Shown: positions 28,076 through 38,180, numbered from the stretch's first letter. The stretch: DNA of 64,000 nucleotides from Anaerolineaceae bacterium (GCA_016841365.1 JAENZI010000001.1:124001-188000), one strand, 5' to 3'. Numbers and translations are program-made. The notes: generated from the letters alone by a model not told the origin.

Positions 28076-30193
28076 ATGTCAAATCAATCCGATCAAAGAA
28101 ACACAACTGAACCCAGCGTGTGGGATTATGTGGTTAAGCGATTAAAGTTTTGGCAAGATTACCCTTCTGGAGTTGAGAACGCCGAAGCCGAACGAAGCCC
28201 TTCAAGGCAGGGCGCTTTCCCTTGGCTGACCCTGGCTGCCCTTGCGCTGGCGCTCATTGCGCAGCGCTCGCTGGAACCCTACCCGGGAAGAACGCCCTGG
28301 CCGGGCATCATCCTGTATGCGGGTGCTCTGGCGGTGCTGGTTGTGGGAATTCTGCGGGACGAATGGCATCTGCCTGCCCTCAAACCTGATGCGGAAGAAC
28401 CTCTGCGAATGAGCCTAAAACCAGAATTCTTAATGGTGGGGGTTGTTCTGGCAGTGATCGCATTTGTGTTATTCGGCAGCGGGATGTTCACGTTTCTCAA
28501 TACATTCCTGTGGGTTCTGTCACTTGTTTTTATTTTTCTCGCTTTTTGGAAGCAGCGTCGCCTTCAGGCTTTCTCAATAAAGAATGTTTGGAAGCAATTC
28601 TGCAGCAGTGGTTGGCAGGTAAACATCACCCGGTGGGGCATCATCCTGCTTGGCGTGATTGCTGTGATCCTCTTTTTTAACTTCCACCAGCTTGAAGCCG
28701 TTCCGCCTGAAATGGTCAGCGACCAGGCAGAAAAGCTGCTGGATATCAATGATATTCTGCATGGGCACACGCCTGTTTATTTCACGCGTAACACCGGCCG
28801 TGAAGTGCTGCACTTCTATCTGAGTGCTGCTTATATGGGGATCTTTAACTTAGATGTTTCGTTCCTCAACCTGAAAGTTGTGGCAGTATTTGCCAACCTG
28901 GTAACCCTGTTCTTCATTTACTTGCTCGGCAAGGAGTTAGGCAATAAATGGGTGGGGTTAATTGCCGCGCTGTTTGCCGGCATGGCTTACTGGCCGCTTT
29001 TATTCACCCGTTTGGCGCTGCGTATTCCTTACTACCCATTATTTGTGGCGCCCGTGATGTATTTCATGGTGCGGGGGTTGCGGCGGCAAAACATTAATGA
29101 TATTCTGCTAACAGGTCTTTTCCTCGGTTTGGGTCTGCATGGGTACACGCCTTTTCGCATCGTTCCGATTTTTGTGGTGATCGGCATCATCATTTATTTA
29201 GTGCACAAGCCTTCTAAAAACCACCGGCTCGAAACGATTTTTGCACTTATCCTGATCACTTTTGTGTCCGTGATCGTTTTTCTGCCTTTATTACGATATT
29301 GGCTGGCTAATCCCAGCATGTTTTCCTACCGGGCCTTTTCTCGTCTGACCGGGATGGAAGTGGGTTTACAGCAAAGCCCGGTGCGGATCTTTTTGGAGAA
29401 TTTTTGGAAAGCCAGCATCATGTTCTTCTGGGATAATGGCGTAATCTGGGCGCATTCAATTCCCGGGCGTCCTGCGCTGGAAGTGGTCTCAGGCGCGCTG
29501 TATTTCATGGGGATTGTGGGCTTGTTGGTTCGATATATCCGCAAGCGTCATTGGATGGATTTGTTCTTGTTGGTGTCGATCCCGATGTTGATGATGCCCT
29601 CAATCCTATCCCTGGCATACCCGGGTGAAAACCCCAGCCTGAACCGGACGGCCGGCACGATTGTGCCGGTGTTCGTGGTGATCGGCCTGGCGTTGGAAAC
29701 CAGCATCCGCACCCTCCGCCAGAAATTTACGGGGCGGTCGGGGCGGTGGCTGCCAGGTTTGATTTTGGGCGGACTCCTGGCATGGTCTGCCGCGAATAAT
29801 TACGACCTTGTTTTTAACCAATATGCTGCTATCTACCGGGCATCCAGCTGGAACACTTCAGAAATTGGACGTGTTGCTGCGCTTTTCATAGAGAGCGTGG
29901 GCAGCCCTGAAACGACATATGTGGTCGGGTATCCGCATTGGGTCGATTCGCGTTTGGTGGCGATCAATGCCGGTCATACGGGGAGGGATTTTGCCATTTT
30001 CACGGAGCAAATCCCAGCCACGGCTGATGACCTGCGGGCAAAAATGTTTTTCTTAAATATCAGCGATGTTGAAAGCATGCAGCTTTTGTCTGAGACATTT
30101 GTGAACGGGGTCCTGTGGCAGTATGATTCCCAGGTGGAAAATAAAGATTTCATGATCTTCTTTGTGCCGCCTGCTCAAGGAGCGTTGCCCTGA
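28076..30193 (+). CDS. Polytopic GT-C-like glycosyltransferase (family 39-like)
   Basis: A 705-residue integral membrane protein with about twelve helices after a short cytosolic N-terminus. It carries the PMT_2-like layout: an acidic first outer loop (PPEMVSDQAEKLLD), then KELGNKWVGLIAALFAGMAY and FTRLALRIPYYPLF. Such proteins move sugars from polyprenyl-phosphate donors on the outer side of the membrane. A C-terminal soluble tail of about 100 residues ends the protein. The stop overlaps the start of the 1789-residue gene (TGATG at 30191-30195), so the two are coupled and probably work together. Confidence 0.85.
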   Translation: MSNQSDQRNTTEPSVWDYVVKRLKFWQDYPSGVENAEAERSPSRQGAFPWLTLAALALALIAQRSLEPYPGRTPWPGIILYAGALAVLVVGILRDEWHLPALKPDAEEPLRMSLKPEFLMVGVVLAVIAFVLFGSGMFTFLNTFLWVLSLVFIFLAFWKQRRLQAFSIKNVWKQFCSSGWQVNITRWGIILLGVIAVILFFNFHQLEAVPPEMVSDQAEKLLDINDILHGHTPVYFTRNTGREVLHFYLSAAYMGIFNLDVSFLNLKVVAVFANLVTLFFIYLLGKELGNKWVGLIAALFAGMAYWPLLFTRLALRIPYYPLFVAPVMYFMVRGLRRQNINDILLTGLFLGLGLHGYTPFRIVPIFVVIGIIIYLVHKPSKNHRLETIFALILITFVSVIVFLPLLRYWLANPSMFSYRAFSRLTGMEVGLQQSPVRIFLENFWKASIMFFWDNGVIWAHSIPGRPALEVVSGALYFMGIVGLLVRYIRKRHWMDLFLLVSIPMLMMPSILSLAYPGENPSLNRTAGTIVPVFVVIGLALETSIRTLRQKFTGRSGRWLPGLILGGLLAWSAANNYDLVFNQYAAIYRASSWNTSEIGRVAALFIESVGSPETTYVVGYPHWVDSRLVAINAGHTGRDFAIFTEQIPATADDLRAKMFFLNISDVESMQLLSETFVNGVLWQYDSQVENKDFMIFFVPPAQGALP

Positions 30194-33100
30194 TGGCGAT
30201 AAACACGGATACCTCAACGAACCGAAGACGCTTTAAATGGGGGAATGCGATTGTTATTTTGGGCTTGATAATTGCCGTGTGTGCTGGCGCATATGTCCGG
30301 CTGGTTGGTGTAAATTGGGACGAAGACCAGCACATGCACCCGGATGAACGGTTCTTAAGCCTGGTGCAGGTGGCGATAGCACCGGTTGAGAACCCGGCAG
30401 ATTATTTCAATACAGCGGAGTCCAGCCTGAACCCGGCGAACCGGGGATATTCCTATTTTGTTTATGGCACCCTGCCGATATTTATCATCCGTTACCTGGG
30501 TGAAGCGCTCGGGCAGACGGATTACAATGCGATCACAATTGTGGGAAGGTATGCCTCGGCAGCATTTGACCTGATGACCGTGCTGTTGGTGTTTGCTGTT
30601 GGCAAACGCCTGTATGGGAAATGGGTGGGTTTGTTGGGGGCGTTATTTTATGCATTGGCAGTGCTGCCCATTCAGCTTTCGCATTTTATGACGGTTGACA
30701 CCTTCACCAACACCTTTGCTTTTCTGGCTGTGTTTGCTGCTGCATGGGCGTTGACACGTCAGCCCAAATCCGGCAGCGGCTTAATATCATCCGCCGATAA
30801 CCAATCTGAAACAGTACAAAGCGAAACGACTTCTGGTTTTCATCGAGCGGGTGAGGTCCTTAGAGACCTGGCACCCTATCTTCTGTTCGGCGTGGCATTG
30901 GGCGCTGCGACGGCGTCCAAAATCAATGCGGTGGTGCTGGCAGCCATACTGCCTCTAGTCGAAGGCATGCGCTATTTGGGGATGGACTCAGAAGAACGAA
31001 ATGAGGCCATTCTGCTGATCGTGCGCAACCTGCTGGTTGCGGCAGCACTCAGTTTTCTGGTGTTCAGGATTGGTCAGCCATATGCCTTTAATGGGCCGGG
31101 ATTTCTGAACTTTGGCATTGACGAAAACTGGTGGGCGAGTTTGCAGAGCTTGCGCGCTCAGGCATCTGGTGATGTTGATTTCCCACCCGCTTTGCAATGG
31201 GCGCGCCGCCCGGTCACTTTTTCGTTGCAAAATTTGGTCGCGTGGGGGTTGGGGTGGCCGTTGGGCATCTGCGCCTGGGCGGCTTTTCTTGGCATGGGCT
31301 GGCAGATCCTGCGCAGGCGCAATTGGCGAATTCATTTGCCCTTGTGGGCATTCACGGGCTTATATTTCATCTGGCAGTCCCTCTCATGGGTGCGTTCTAT
31401 GCGTTACCAGGTGTTGATTTACCCGTCCCTCACAATATTTGCAGGCTGGGGGCTGGTTAAGTTGTGGTCAGCACGCCGTCAGATCAGATTATGGTTCATC
31501 CGTGTCAAGCCTGTGTGGGTGCGGATTTTTGGGATCCTGGTGACTGTAGTGGTCCTGTTATCTACCGCAGCCTGGGCGTTTGCTTTCTCGCGCATTTACA
31601 CACAACCGCACACGCGGGTGGCAGCCAGCCGCTGGATCTATCAGAACATCCCGGGTGCGTTAACCCTGGAGATGGTGACATCTGAAGGTGCGTACCAGCA
31701 GTCTTTGCCTTACCGCGCTGGTGATACATTCAGCGCTGATGAAAATTATCGTTTGCCCTTCATCGCCCCTGCAGACGGCTCGCTGACAGCTGTGACCTTC
31801 CCGTACGTCCTCGACCAGAATCAGCTTGCAGGCATGAAAAGTCTCACGCTATCAGTCACCTCTGCAAAGACACCGGATGAGGTGCTGGCAACGGCGATGA
31901 TCGAGAGCGAATTTCTCCCACCAGATGCTGAGTGGCGCGGGGCATCATATGATTTTGTTCTGAACCAACCCGTGTTCGTGACAGAAGGCAGTTTGTATTA
32001 TCTGACTCTTGACTTGGAAAATGCAGAAACAACTCTGCTGCTGAATGGGTCACCTTCGCTGCACCTGTTCACCACGGGCGGGATGGCCATTAAAAACCCA
32101 TTGCCTAGATTGATGCAAAGCGTCCGGACGGATGCGGCTTATTCAATGAGCGTGATACTGGTTGAAAGCGGTGTGATCCAATCTGTTTCAGTCCCTTATC
32201 TTGTCGATCAGTCCGATGTGACGGCCGAACAGGAGCTGACACTGACCCTCACCGACCAAAGCGGCGTGACAACAACTGCCAGCCTTCAAGCGAATTTTTC
32301 TCCGCGGGAGGATGTGCGCGGGGGTGCTGTGGCGTTTGATCTACAAGAACCGCTCACAGTTGTGGAAGGACAGCCTCTGACCGTTTCGTTGACTACCAGT
32401 ACGCCTGGCGCACGGTTGGTACCACTTGCGCCTGCGCCGGCGCACGAAAGCAGCTGGGATGACGCCGTGCCCTACCCTGTGGATGGGTTCAGTCCTTACA
32501 GCGAGGGAGGCGGGATCTATCGGGGTGACCTGAATTTTGAGATGTATTGGGCGGATAACGCGCTCAAGCTGGAAAAATTTGAAACGAACCTCGACCTGGC
32601 AGATTATGTCTTTATTACCTCCAGCCGCCAGTGGGGCACAACGACCCGGGTACCCGAACGATATCCCCTGACCACGACCTATTACCGCAACCTGCTGGGT
32701 TGCCCCACCGGGCAAGACCTCGAGTGGTGCTACAGCGTGGCGAAGCCGGGCATGTTTGAGGGAAACCTTGGCTTTGAACTTGTTGAGGTGTTCCAGTCCA
32801 ATCCAAAACTCGGCCCATTTGAGGTCAATACCCAATTTGCTGAAGAGGCATTCACGGTTTATGATCATCCCAAGGTGCTGATCTTCAAAAAGACGGATGC
32901 CTACGACCCAATCGAGATGCGAGAGATCTTACGGGCAGTTGATTTGAGTAAGGTCGTATACTTCACGCCCGGGGATGCAGCGAATTATCAGGGGCCAACC
33001 CCGGACCAGATGGATGACCCGCGCGCGAACCTGATGCTGCCGGAGGATCGATTGGCGCAGCAACGGGAAGGCGGCAGCTGGTCGGCGTTATTTGACAGCA

Positions 33101-35562
33101 ACGAATTGATCAACACCTCTCAACCCCTTGCAGCAGCTGGGTTTTACCTGCTAGTGATGGTGCTTGGCATTCTGAGTTATCCATTGGTACGGTTAGCACT
33201 GCCCGGTTTGGCTGACAGGGGATATCCGCTGTCGAAATTAGCCGGTTTGTTGCTGCTGGCATTCGTTGTTTGGATTTTGGGATCGTTTGGTGTGGCATTT
33301 ACCCGATTGACAATCATATGGGTGATGATTGGGATATTCTTACTGTCGGTTGTGTTGATCATTATCCAGCGAAAAACCTTATGGCAGGACGTGAAAGAAC
33401 ACTGGCGTTACTTTTTGACGGTCGAGGTTTTAGCGCTGATTGCCTTTGTGGTGTTCATTTGGATCAGAGCCGGCAACCCGGACCTGTGGCACCCTTATAA
33501 GGGCGGTGAAAAACCAATGGATTTTTCCTACCTGAACGCGGTGCTGAAGAGTACGAGCTTCCCGCCCTACGACCCATGGTTTGCGGGTGGATATATTAAT
33601 TATTATTATTATGGTTTTGTGATTGTAGGGGTTCCAATCAAGCTGCTGGGCATTGTCCCATCTGTCGCCTACAACATTATCCTCCCGATCTGGTACAGCC
33701 TGCTGATCCTTGGCGCATTTTCTGTGGGTTGGAATTTGTATCAGGGTATTCCCCGTCCAAGAGAGCTGCATGCCGGGGAGGGGCATGGCAGGCGTGTGTT
33801 GAATATGGCTTTTGGGGTTGGTCTAGCCACAGCCATCGGTTTGGCGGTGTTGGGCAACCTGGGTACCCTCAGGCTGATCTATACCGGTTTCAAGCAAATT
33901 GCCTTAGGCGGTGTTGTGCCTGAGGATGCCACCCGTTTGCAGGAATTCAGCTGGACCGTTCAAGGATTGATCCAATACATCAAAGGAACTCCGCTGCCAT
34001 TTTATCCGGGGGATTGGTACTGGTTCCCCAGCCGGGTTATCCCGGGAGAACCGATCACCGAGTTCCCGTTTTTCACGTTCATTTATGCGGATCTTCACGC
34101 CCACTTGATCGCTTTCCCGATTACGATCTTTGCTATCTCATGGAGCCTTTCGGTGGTCTTGAGCAAAGCCAAATGGGGTGAGGGTAATCGGCGCTGGATG
34201 TGGTTGAGCGGGTTGGCGAGTTTCTTTTTAGGTGCACTGGTGATTGGCGCGCTGCGCCCGACCAATACCTGGGATTTCTACACTTACCTGGTTTTAGCCA
34301 TGCTGGCACTGATTTACAGCGTTTTCAGGCATTACAAGCCTCGCTTGAACCTTGAATTTAAGGGCAGCGCGCTTTTGGAACGTGCCGTTGCTGCAGTTGG
34401 CGCTGCGCTTTTGTTGGCTTTGCTGGCAGTGTTGCTTTACCAACCTTTTTCATATTGGTTTGGTCAGGGTTACACACGCGTTGAGATTTGGGAGGGCACC
34501 CGCACCCCCCTGGATTCTTACTTTACGCATTGGGGTTTGTTCCTGTTTGTTATCGCCGGATGGATGGCGTGGGAAACCTATCACTGGATGAAAACCACGC
34601 CGCAATCCGCGCTCAAGAAGCTTGAACCTTACTTGCCTTGGATTTATGCTGCCCTGATCTTATTCTTTATTGTGCTTGTCATCTTCCTTGTACAAGGTGT
34701 GGTGGTGGCATTGGTGGCGCTTCCGCTTGGGGTGTGGGCGGTAATCCTCATGCTGCGACCCGGCAGATCGGACGGCGGCAGGTTCTTGTTATTCCTGATC
34801 GGCACCGCTGTCACGCTGACGCTGGTGGTTGAGGTGATCTATTTGCCGGGCGACATTGGCCGGATGAACACGGTCTTCAAGTTTTATCTGCAGGCGTGGA
34901 TCATGTTTGCGCTTTCTGCTGGTGTGTGTTTTGGCTGGCTGATCAGATCCCTCAGATATTGGAAGGACTCGCTGCGGTTTGTTTGGCAGTTGGTGCTGTA
35001 TTTACTGGTGATCGCCACCGCACTGTTCCCATTAATGGGCACGGCTGATAAAATCCGGGATCGCATGGCGCCCGACGCCCCAAAGACCCTGGATGGGATG
35101 GCGTATATGCAATACGCAACTTATTTTGATCTGGGGATAGAGATGCAGCTTGAAGAAGACTACCAGGCAATCCGCTGGATGCAGGAGAATGTCGTAGGAT
35201 CGCCGGTGATTCTGGAAGGACAGGCTTATGAATACCGTTGGGGCAACCGGTTTACGATCTATACTGGCTTACCGGGTGTGGTTGGTTGGAACTGGCATCA
35301 GCGGCAGCAGCGAGCTATCCTTCGAAACAATGTGGTGCAAGAGCGTGTGGACGCGGTCAACCTGTTCTACACGACAGAAGACATCAATTATGTGAAAGAA
35401 TATCTAGAGGAACACGATGTGTCTTACATCGTTGTCGGTCAGTTGGAACGGATCTTCTACTCGGGAGTTGGATTGGATAAGTTCAGCCAATACGATGGCG
35501 TGCTATGGGAAGAAGTCTTTATTTATGGCAGCACCACGATTTACCGCGTGCTTGAGGGATAG
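30193..35562 (+). CDS. GT39-like plus Chlor_Arch_YYY (DUF2298) fusion membrane protein
   Basis: A 1789-residue integral membrane protein in two membrane halves. The N-terminal half (about 1-480) looks like a GT39/ArnT-type enzyme: HPDERFLSLVQVAIAP in the first outer loop holds the Asp-Glu pair, followed by KRLYGKWVGLLGALFYALA. A large extracytoplasmic beta-rich region of about 450 residues follows. From about residue 975 a second polytopic half is DUF2298, with GGEKPMDFSYLNAVLKST, then GGYINYYYYG (the YYYxG hallmark) and EFPFFTFIYADLHAHL. The YYY family occurs in Chloroflexi and some archaea; its function is unknown. A glycan transfer role is inferred from fold and context. Confidence 0.93.
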   Translation: MAINTDTSTNRRRFKWGNAIVILGLIIAVCAGAYVRLVGVNWDEDQHMHPDERFLSLVQVAIAPVENPADYFNTAESSLNPANRGYSYFVYGTLPIFIIRYLGEALGQTDYNAITIVGRYASAAFDLMTVLLVFAVGKRLYGKWVGLLGALFYALAVLPIQLSHFMTVDTFTNTFAFLAVFAAAWALTRQPKSGSGLISSADNQSETVQSETTSGFHRAGEVLRDLAPYLLFGVALGAATASKINAVVLAAILPLVEGMRYLGMDSEERNEAILLIVRNLLVAAALSFLVFRIGQPYAFNGPGFLNFGIDENWWASLQSLRAQASGDVDFPPALQWARRPVTFSLQNLVAWGLGWPLGICAWAAFLGMGWQILRRRNWRIHLPLWAFTGLYFIWQSLSWVRSMRYQVLIYPSLTIFAGWGLVKLWSARRQIRLWFIRVKPVWVRIFGILVTVVVLLSTAAWAFAFSRIYTQPHTRVAASRWIYQNIPGALTLEMVTSEGAYQQSLPYRAGDTFSADENYRLPFIAPADGSLTAVTFPYVLDQNQLAGMKSLTLSVTSAKTPDEVLATAMIESEFLPPDAEWRGASYDFVLNQPVFVTEGSLYYLTLDLENAETTLLLNGSPSLHLFTTGGMAIKNPLPRLMQSVRTDAAYSMSVILVESGVIQSVSVPYLVDQSDVTAEQELTLTLTDQSGVTTTASLQANFSPREDVRGGAVAFDLQEPLTVVEGQPLTVSLTTSTPGARLVPLAPAPAHESSWDDAVPYPVDGFSPYSEGGGIYRGDLNFEMYWADNALKLEKFETNLDLADYVFITSSRQWGTTTRVPERYPLTTTYYRNLLGCPTGQDLEWCYSVAKPGMFEGNLGFELVEVFQSNPKLGPFEVNTQFAEEAFTVYDHPKVLIFKKTDAYDPIEMREILRAVDLSKVVYFTPGDAANYQGPTPDQMDDPRANLMLPEDRLAQQREGGSWSALFDSNELINTSQPLAAAGFYLLVMVLGILSYPLVRLALPGLADRGYPLSKLAGLLLLAFVVWILGSFGVAFTRLTIIWVMIGIFLLSVVLIIIQRKTLWQDVKEHWRYFLTVEVLALIAFVVFIWIRAGNPDLWHPYKGGEKPMDFSYLNAVLKSTSFPPYDPWFAGGYINYYYYGFVIVGVPIKLLGIVPSVAYNIILPIWYSLLILGAFSVGWNLYQGIPRPRELHAGEGHGRRVLNMAFGVGLATAIGLAVLGNLGTLRLIYTGFKQIALGGVVPEDATRLQEFSWTVQGLIQYIKGTPLPFYPGDWYWFPSRVIPGEPITEFPFFTFIYADLHAHLIAFPITIFAISWSLSVVLSKAKWGEGNRRWMWLSGLASFFLGALVIGALRPTNTWDFYTYLVLAMLALIYSVFRHYKPRLNLEFKGSALLERAVAAVGAALLLALLAVLLYQPFSYWFGQGYTRVEIWEGTRTPLDSYFTHWGLFLFVIAGWMAWETYHWMKTTPQSALKKLEPYLPWIYAALILFFIVLVIFLVQGVVVALVALPLGVWAVILMLRPGRSDGGRFLLFLIGTAVTLTLVVEVIYLPGDIGRMNTVFKFYLQAWIMFALSAGVCFGWLIRSLRYWKDSLRFVWQLVLYLLVIATALFPLMGTADKIRDRMAPDAPKTLDGMAYMQYATYFDLGIEMQLEEDYQAIRWMQENVVGSPVILEGQAYEYRWGNRFTIYTGLPGVVGWNWHQRQQRAILRNNVVQERVDAVNLFYTTEDINYVKEYLEEHDVSYIVVGQLERIFYSGVGLDKFSQYDGVLWEEVFIYGSTTIYRVLEG

Positions 35563-35596
35563 ATCGGCTTAAGTTATTGGACAATTGGAGATGATT

Positions 35597-35647
35597 GGGT
35601 TAAGATGCGAAATCTTTTATGTCGGGATCAGGCATAGCACTTAACCC
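35597..35647. repeat. Inverted repeat between two glycosyltransferase genes
   Basis: GGGTTAAG (35597-35604) pairs perfectly with CTTAACCC (35640-35647). ATGC (35605-35608) and GCAT inside can extend the stem with a bulge. It lies just upstream of a -10-like TATAAT (35660-35665), so it could be an operator or a weak RNA structure. Confidence 0.55.
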
Positions 35648-35659
35648 GGTATAGCCATG

Positions 35660-35665
35660 TATAAT
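35660..35665 (+). promoter_or_regulatory. Possible -10 element for the third GT-C-like gene
   Basis: A perfect TATAAT preceded by TG, in the 207-base gap after the YYY fusion gene. There is no recognisable -35 at 16-18 bases. The next gene starts 104 bases downstream. Confidence 0.4.
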
Positions 35666-35769
35666 ATTGAGAGTGTTTGTGTTCTATGGCTTATAAGCAG
35701 ATTTGGTTTAACATGTTTGCTTTTAGGTGTTTACCGTTGTTCAGAGCCATTGAATGATGTTGGGAATTT

Positions 35770-37473
35770 ATGATAATGCGTGAACAAAATCCAAAAACCC
35801 CCATACTGCTCTTGATCGGTGCTTTTGTTTTGGCATTAGGTTTTCGATTAATCCGTTTGGGAGTGTTGCCTTTGAGCAACCTGGAATCGGAAATTGCTCT
35901 GCAGGCTTTAGCTGTTGCCAGGGGTGAGCGTGTGGTATTTGGGCCTTTTATGTCAATTGTGGGCTTGACGGGTTTGGATTTTTTCCTTTTCTCATCGAGT
36001 AATTTTTTGGCGAGATTTTGGGGTGCTCTGTTTGGCACTTTGATCGTCTTTGTGCCATTCATTTTCAGAAAACAAATCGGGCTTTGGCCTGCGGTAGTTG
36101 CCTCTCTTATATTGGCAATTTCACCCGAGATGGTCGGCCTTTCGCGGATATTGGGTTCACCAATTACAGCGTTGGTGTGCCTTTTGCTGGCTGCTGGCTT
36201 CTTTTTGAAGCGTAAACCGATACTTAGCGGGATGCTGCTGGCACTTGGTCTGATGAGCGGACCCGCTTATTGGATGGGGTTGATCATCCTTGGAATAAGC
36301 TTGTGGATCTCATCAGGTTTGTTTGACTTTTTTGAAGATTTTTCGCTGGCGCCGATACAATATAAGCGCAGATACTGGACTCGTTTCGGAGGGTCATTTT
36401 TAGCTGCAATTTTAATCGTTGGCAGCAGTTTCTCGTTGGCACCTGAGGGGCTAAGCGGCGTTTTCGGTGGGTTGGCAGCGTTCATTGGTGGTTTTGGCAA
36501 TCCATTTTCTGCTCCTTTCTTTCTTAAACCGCTGGCGTTCGTTGCTTATACTTTGCCCGCTGTTTTGTTGGGGGTTTGGGGGGCTGTGCGCGGCGTGCTC
36601 CTCAGAAACAAATTGGATATATTCCTGCTGGTATGGGTGTTGGTGGGGTTGGCTTTTGTTTTGCTCTATCCGCAGGCAGCCCCAGCAGTTATCGTATGGG
36701 TGACTTTGCCTTTGTGGATTCTGTCAGCAAGAGTGATTGTTGCTGCCTGGCAAGCGCCCGATTCGGATTGGCTGGTCGTTGCCGGCACAGCGGTGATGAT
36801 GGTCGTGATTTCTGCCTTTATCCTGATCTCACTTCGCACGCTGATCAGCCCAACCCTGCCGCAGGATCAGAGGCTTAATTATCTCATCGCTATCCTTGGC
36901 GGTGTGGTGCTGCTGGTTGCAATTGCGTTGTTGGTCATGTATGGCTGGTCGCAATCGGTGGCATTGCCCGGTGTGATGATTGGTTTTGCGGTTGTAATTG
37001 TTACCGGTATGATCGCGTTGAGCGTCAACACAACCGGTTTGGGACCTGAGCGGACCCATGAATTATGGTTCCCCGAAGATGAGAACCTCACAACCAGATG
37101 GTTAACCATCGAGATGGATCGCGTGATAGACTGGAACGAAAGCGGCGGTTCCCCGGTGGATGTTGCCGTTTCAAATTTTGAACCAGCAGGATTGGTCTGG
37201 GCGTTGCGGGATCATGCCCCGGTCGGTTTTGTCCCCTACCTGGTACCCAGCACCCAACCCGGATTAGTGATCACGGATGTGCTAAGTGACCCCCAAATCT
37301 CGAATAGCTATCGCGGACAGGACCTTGTTTGGTCAACAAGGGTGTCGTGGAAAGGTCTTTCGGCGTATGATTACCTGATGTGGTTAATCACCCGGGATGT
37401 GCCGACTGAGGAACGCGAAATTATTTTGTGGGTGCGGACAGATTTAATGCCTGATGCCCAGTTCGCACCATAG
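35770..37473 (+). CDS. Polytopic GT-C-like membrane protein
   Basis: A 567-residue membrane protein with about eleven or twelve helices. The N-terminal part (GFRLIRLGVLPLSNLESEIALQALAVARGE) resembles the first helix and outer loop of family-39-like transferases; the acidic loop residues are Glu rather than the usual Asp-Glu pair. The C-terminal 130 residues after the last helix are soluble. ATG 35770 has GGGA upstream; ATG 35776 is an alternative. It follows two related large proteins and probably serves the same pathway, but I cannot name a substrate. Confidence 0.75.
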   Translation: MIMREQNPKTPILLLIGAFVLALGFRLIRLGVLPLSNLESEIALQALAVARGERVVFGPFMSIVGLTGLDFFLFSSSNFLARFWGALFGTLIVFVPFIFRKQIGLWPAVVASLILAISPEMVGLSRILGSPITALVCLLLAAGFFLKRKPILSGMLLALGLMSGPAYWMGLIILGISLWISSGLFDFFEDFSLAPIQYKRRYWTRFGGSFLAAILIVGSSFSLAPEGLSGVFGGLAAFIGGFGNPFSAPFFLKPLAFVAYTLPAVLLGVWGAVRGVLLRNKLDIFLLVWVLVGLAFVLLYPQAAPAVIVWVTLPLWILSARVIVAAWQAPDSDWLVVAGTAVMMVVISAFILISLRTLISPTLPQDQRLNYLIAILGGVVLLVAIALLVMYGWSQSVALPGVMIGFAVVIVTGMIALSVNTTGLGPERTHELWFPEDENLTTRWLTIEMDRVIDWNESGGSPVDVAVSNFEPAGLVWALRDHAPVGFVPYLVPSTQPGLVITDVLSDPQISNSYRGQDLVWSTRVSWKGLSAYDYLMWLITRDVPTEEREIILWVRTDLMPDAQFAP

Positions 37474-37499
37474 AAATTACAGATAGGATTTATCAGCAT

Positions 37500-38180
37500 A
37501 TGGGATTACCAACAACAATTGCCATTGATGGGCCGGCCGGTTCAGGAAAATCAACCTTAGGATCACTGCTTGCGAAAGAGCTGGGATATCTTTATTTTGA
37601 TACCGGCGTGATGTATCGGGCTGTGACGTTGGCTGCGCTGAAGCATGGGCTGGAGATCCCAGATGAAACGGCGGTCGGCGATCTGGCATACAAGATTCGA
37701 ATTGATGTACAACCACCGAGTGTTGATGACGGCAGGGATTATGATGTGTTGCTTGATGGGGAAGATGTCACCTGGGAAATCCGCAAGGACGAGGTGAATG
37801 CACATGTCTCGCCAGTTTCCACCTATGCTGCTGTCAGGGAAGCCATGACCTCGCAGCAGCGCCGGATTGCCCAGGAGAACAAAGTGGTGATGGTCGGGCG
37901 GGATATCGGCACAGTGGTCATGCCCGAGGCTGACTTGAAGATATATTTGGATGCAGACGTGGAAGTACGGGCACATCGGCGATACCAGGAGATGGTCGAG
38001 CGCGGGGACAAAGCTGAATTTGAGGCTGTTCTGCGATCACTTAAAAATCGTGACAATATTGACAGCAACCGTGAGATCGCACCGCTGAAACCGGCTGATG
38101 ACGCCCATGTGATCATCGCCGATTGTTTGGGCATCCGCCAGGTATTGGATCAGGTCAGGGAGTTAATCAAAAATGTGTGA
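37500..38180 (+). CDS. cmk: Cytidylate kinase
   Basis: Phosphorylates CMP/dCMP. The 226 residues show the P-loop DGPAGSGKSTL (about 10-20), the CMP-binding DTGVMYRAVTLAAL, and the lid-region GRDIGTVVMPEADLKIYLDA with the RDNIDSNREIAPL segment, all typical of bacterial CMP kinase. It lies 26 bases after the GT-C-like gene and its last eight bases overlap the next start, so it is coupled to the C69 peptidase. Confidence 0.98.
   Translation: MGLPTTIAIDGPAGSGKSTLGSLLAKELGYLYFDTGVMYRAVTLAALKHGLEIPDETAVGDLAYKIRIDVQPPSVDDGRDYDVLLDGEDVTWEIRKDEVNAHVSPVSTYAAVREAMTSQQRRIAQENKVVMVGRDIGTVVMPEADLKIYLDADVEVRAHRRYQEMVERGDKAEFEAVLRSLKNRDNIDSNREIAPLKPADDAHVIIADCLGIRQVLDQVRELIKNV

Noticed and set aside
32341-32868. 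175-codon minus-strand frame inside the YYY fusion gene
   Set aside because: It is an antisense shadow of the beta-rich outer region, with no start signals.
35686-35757. 23-codon frame upstream of the third GT-C-like gene as a leader peptide
   Set aside because: There is no ribosome site, no codon bias of interest and no terminator structure to act on.
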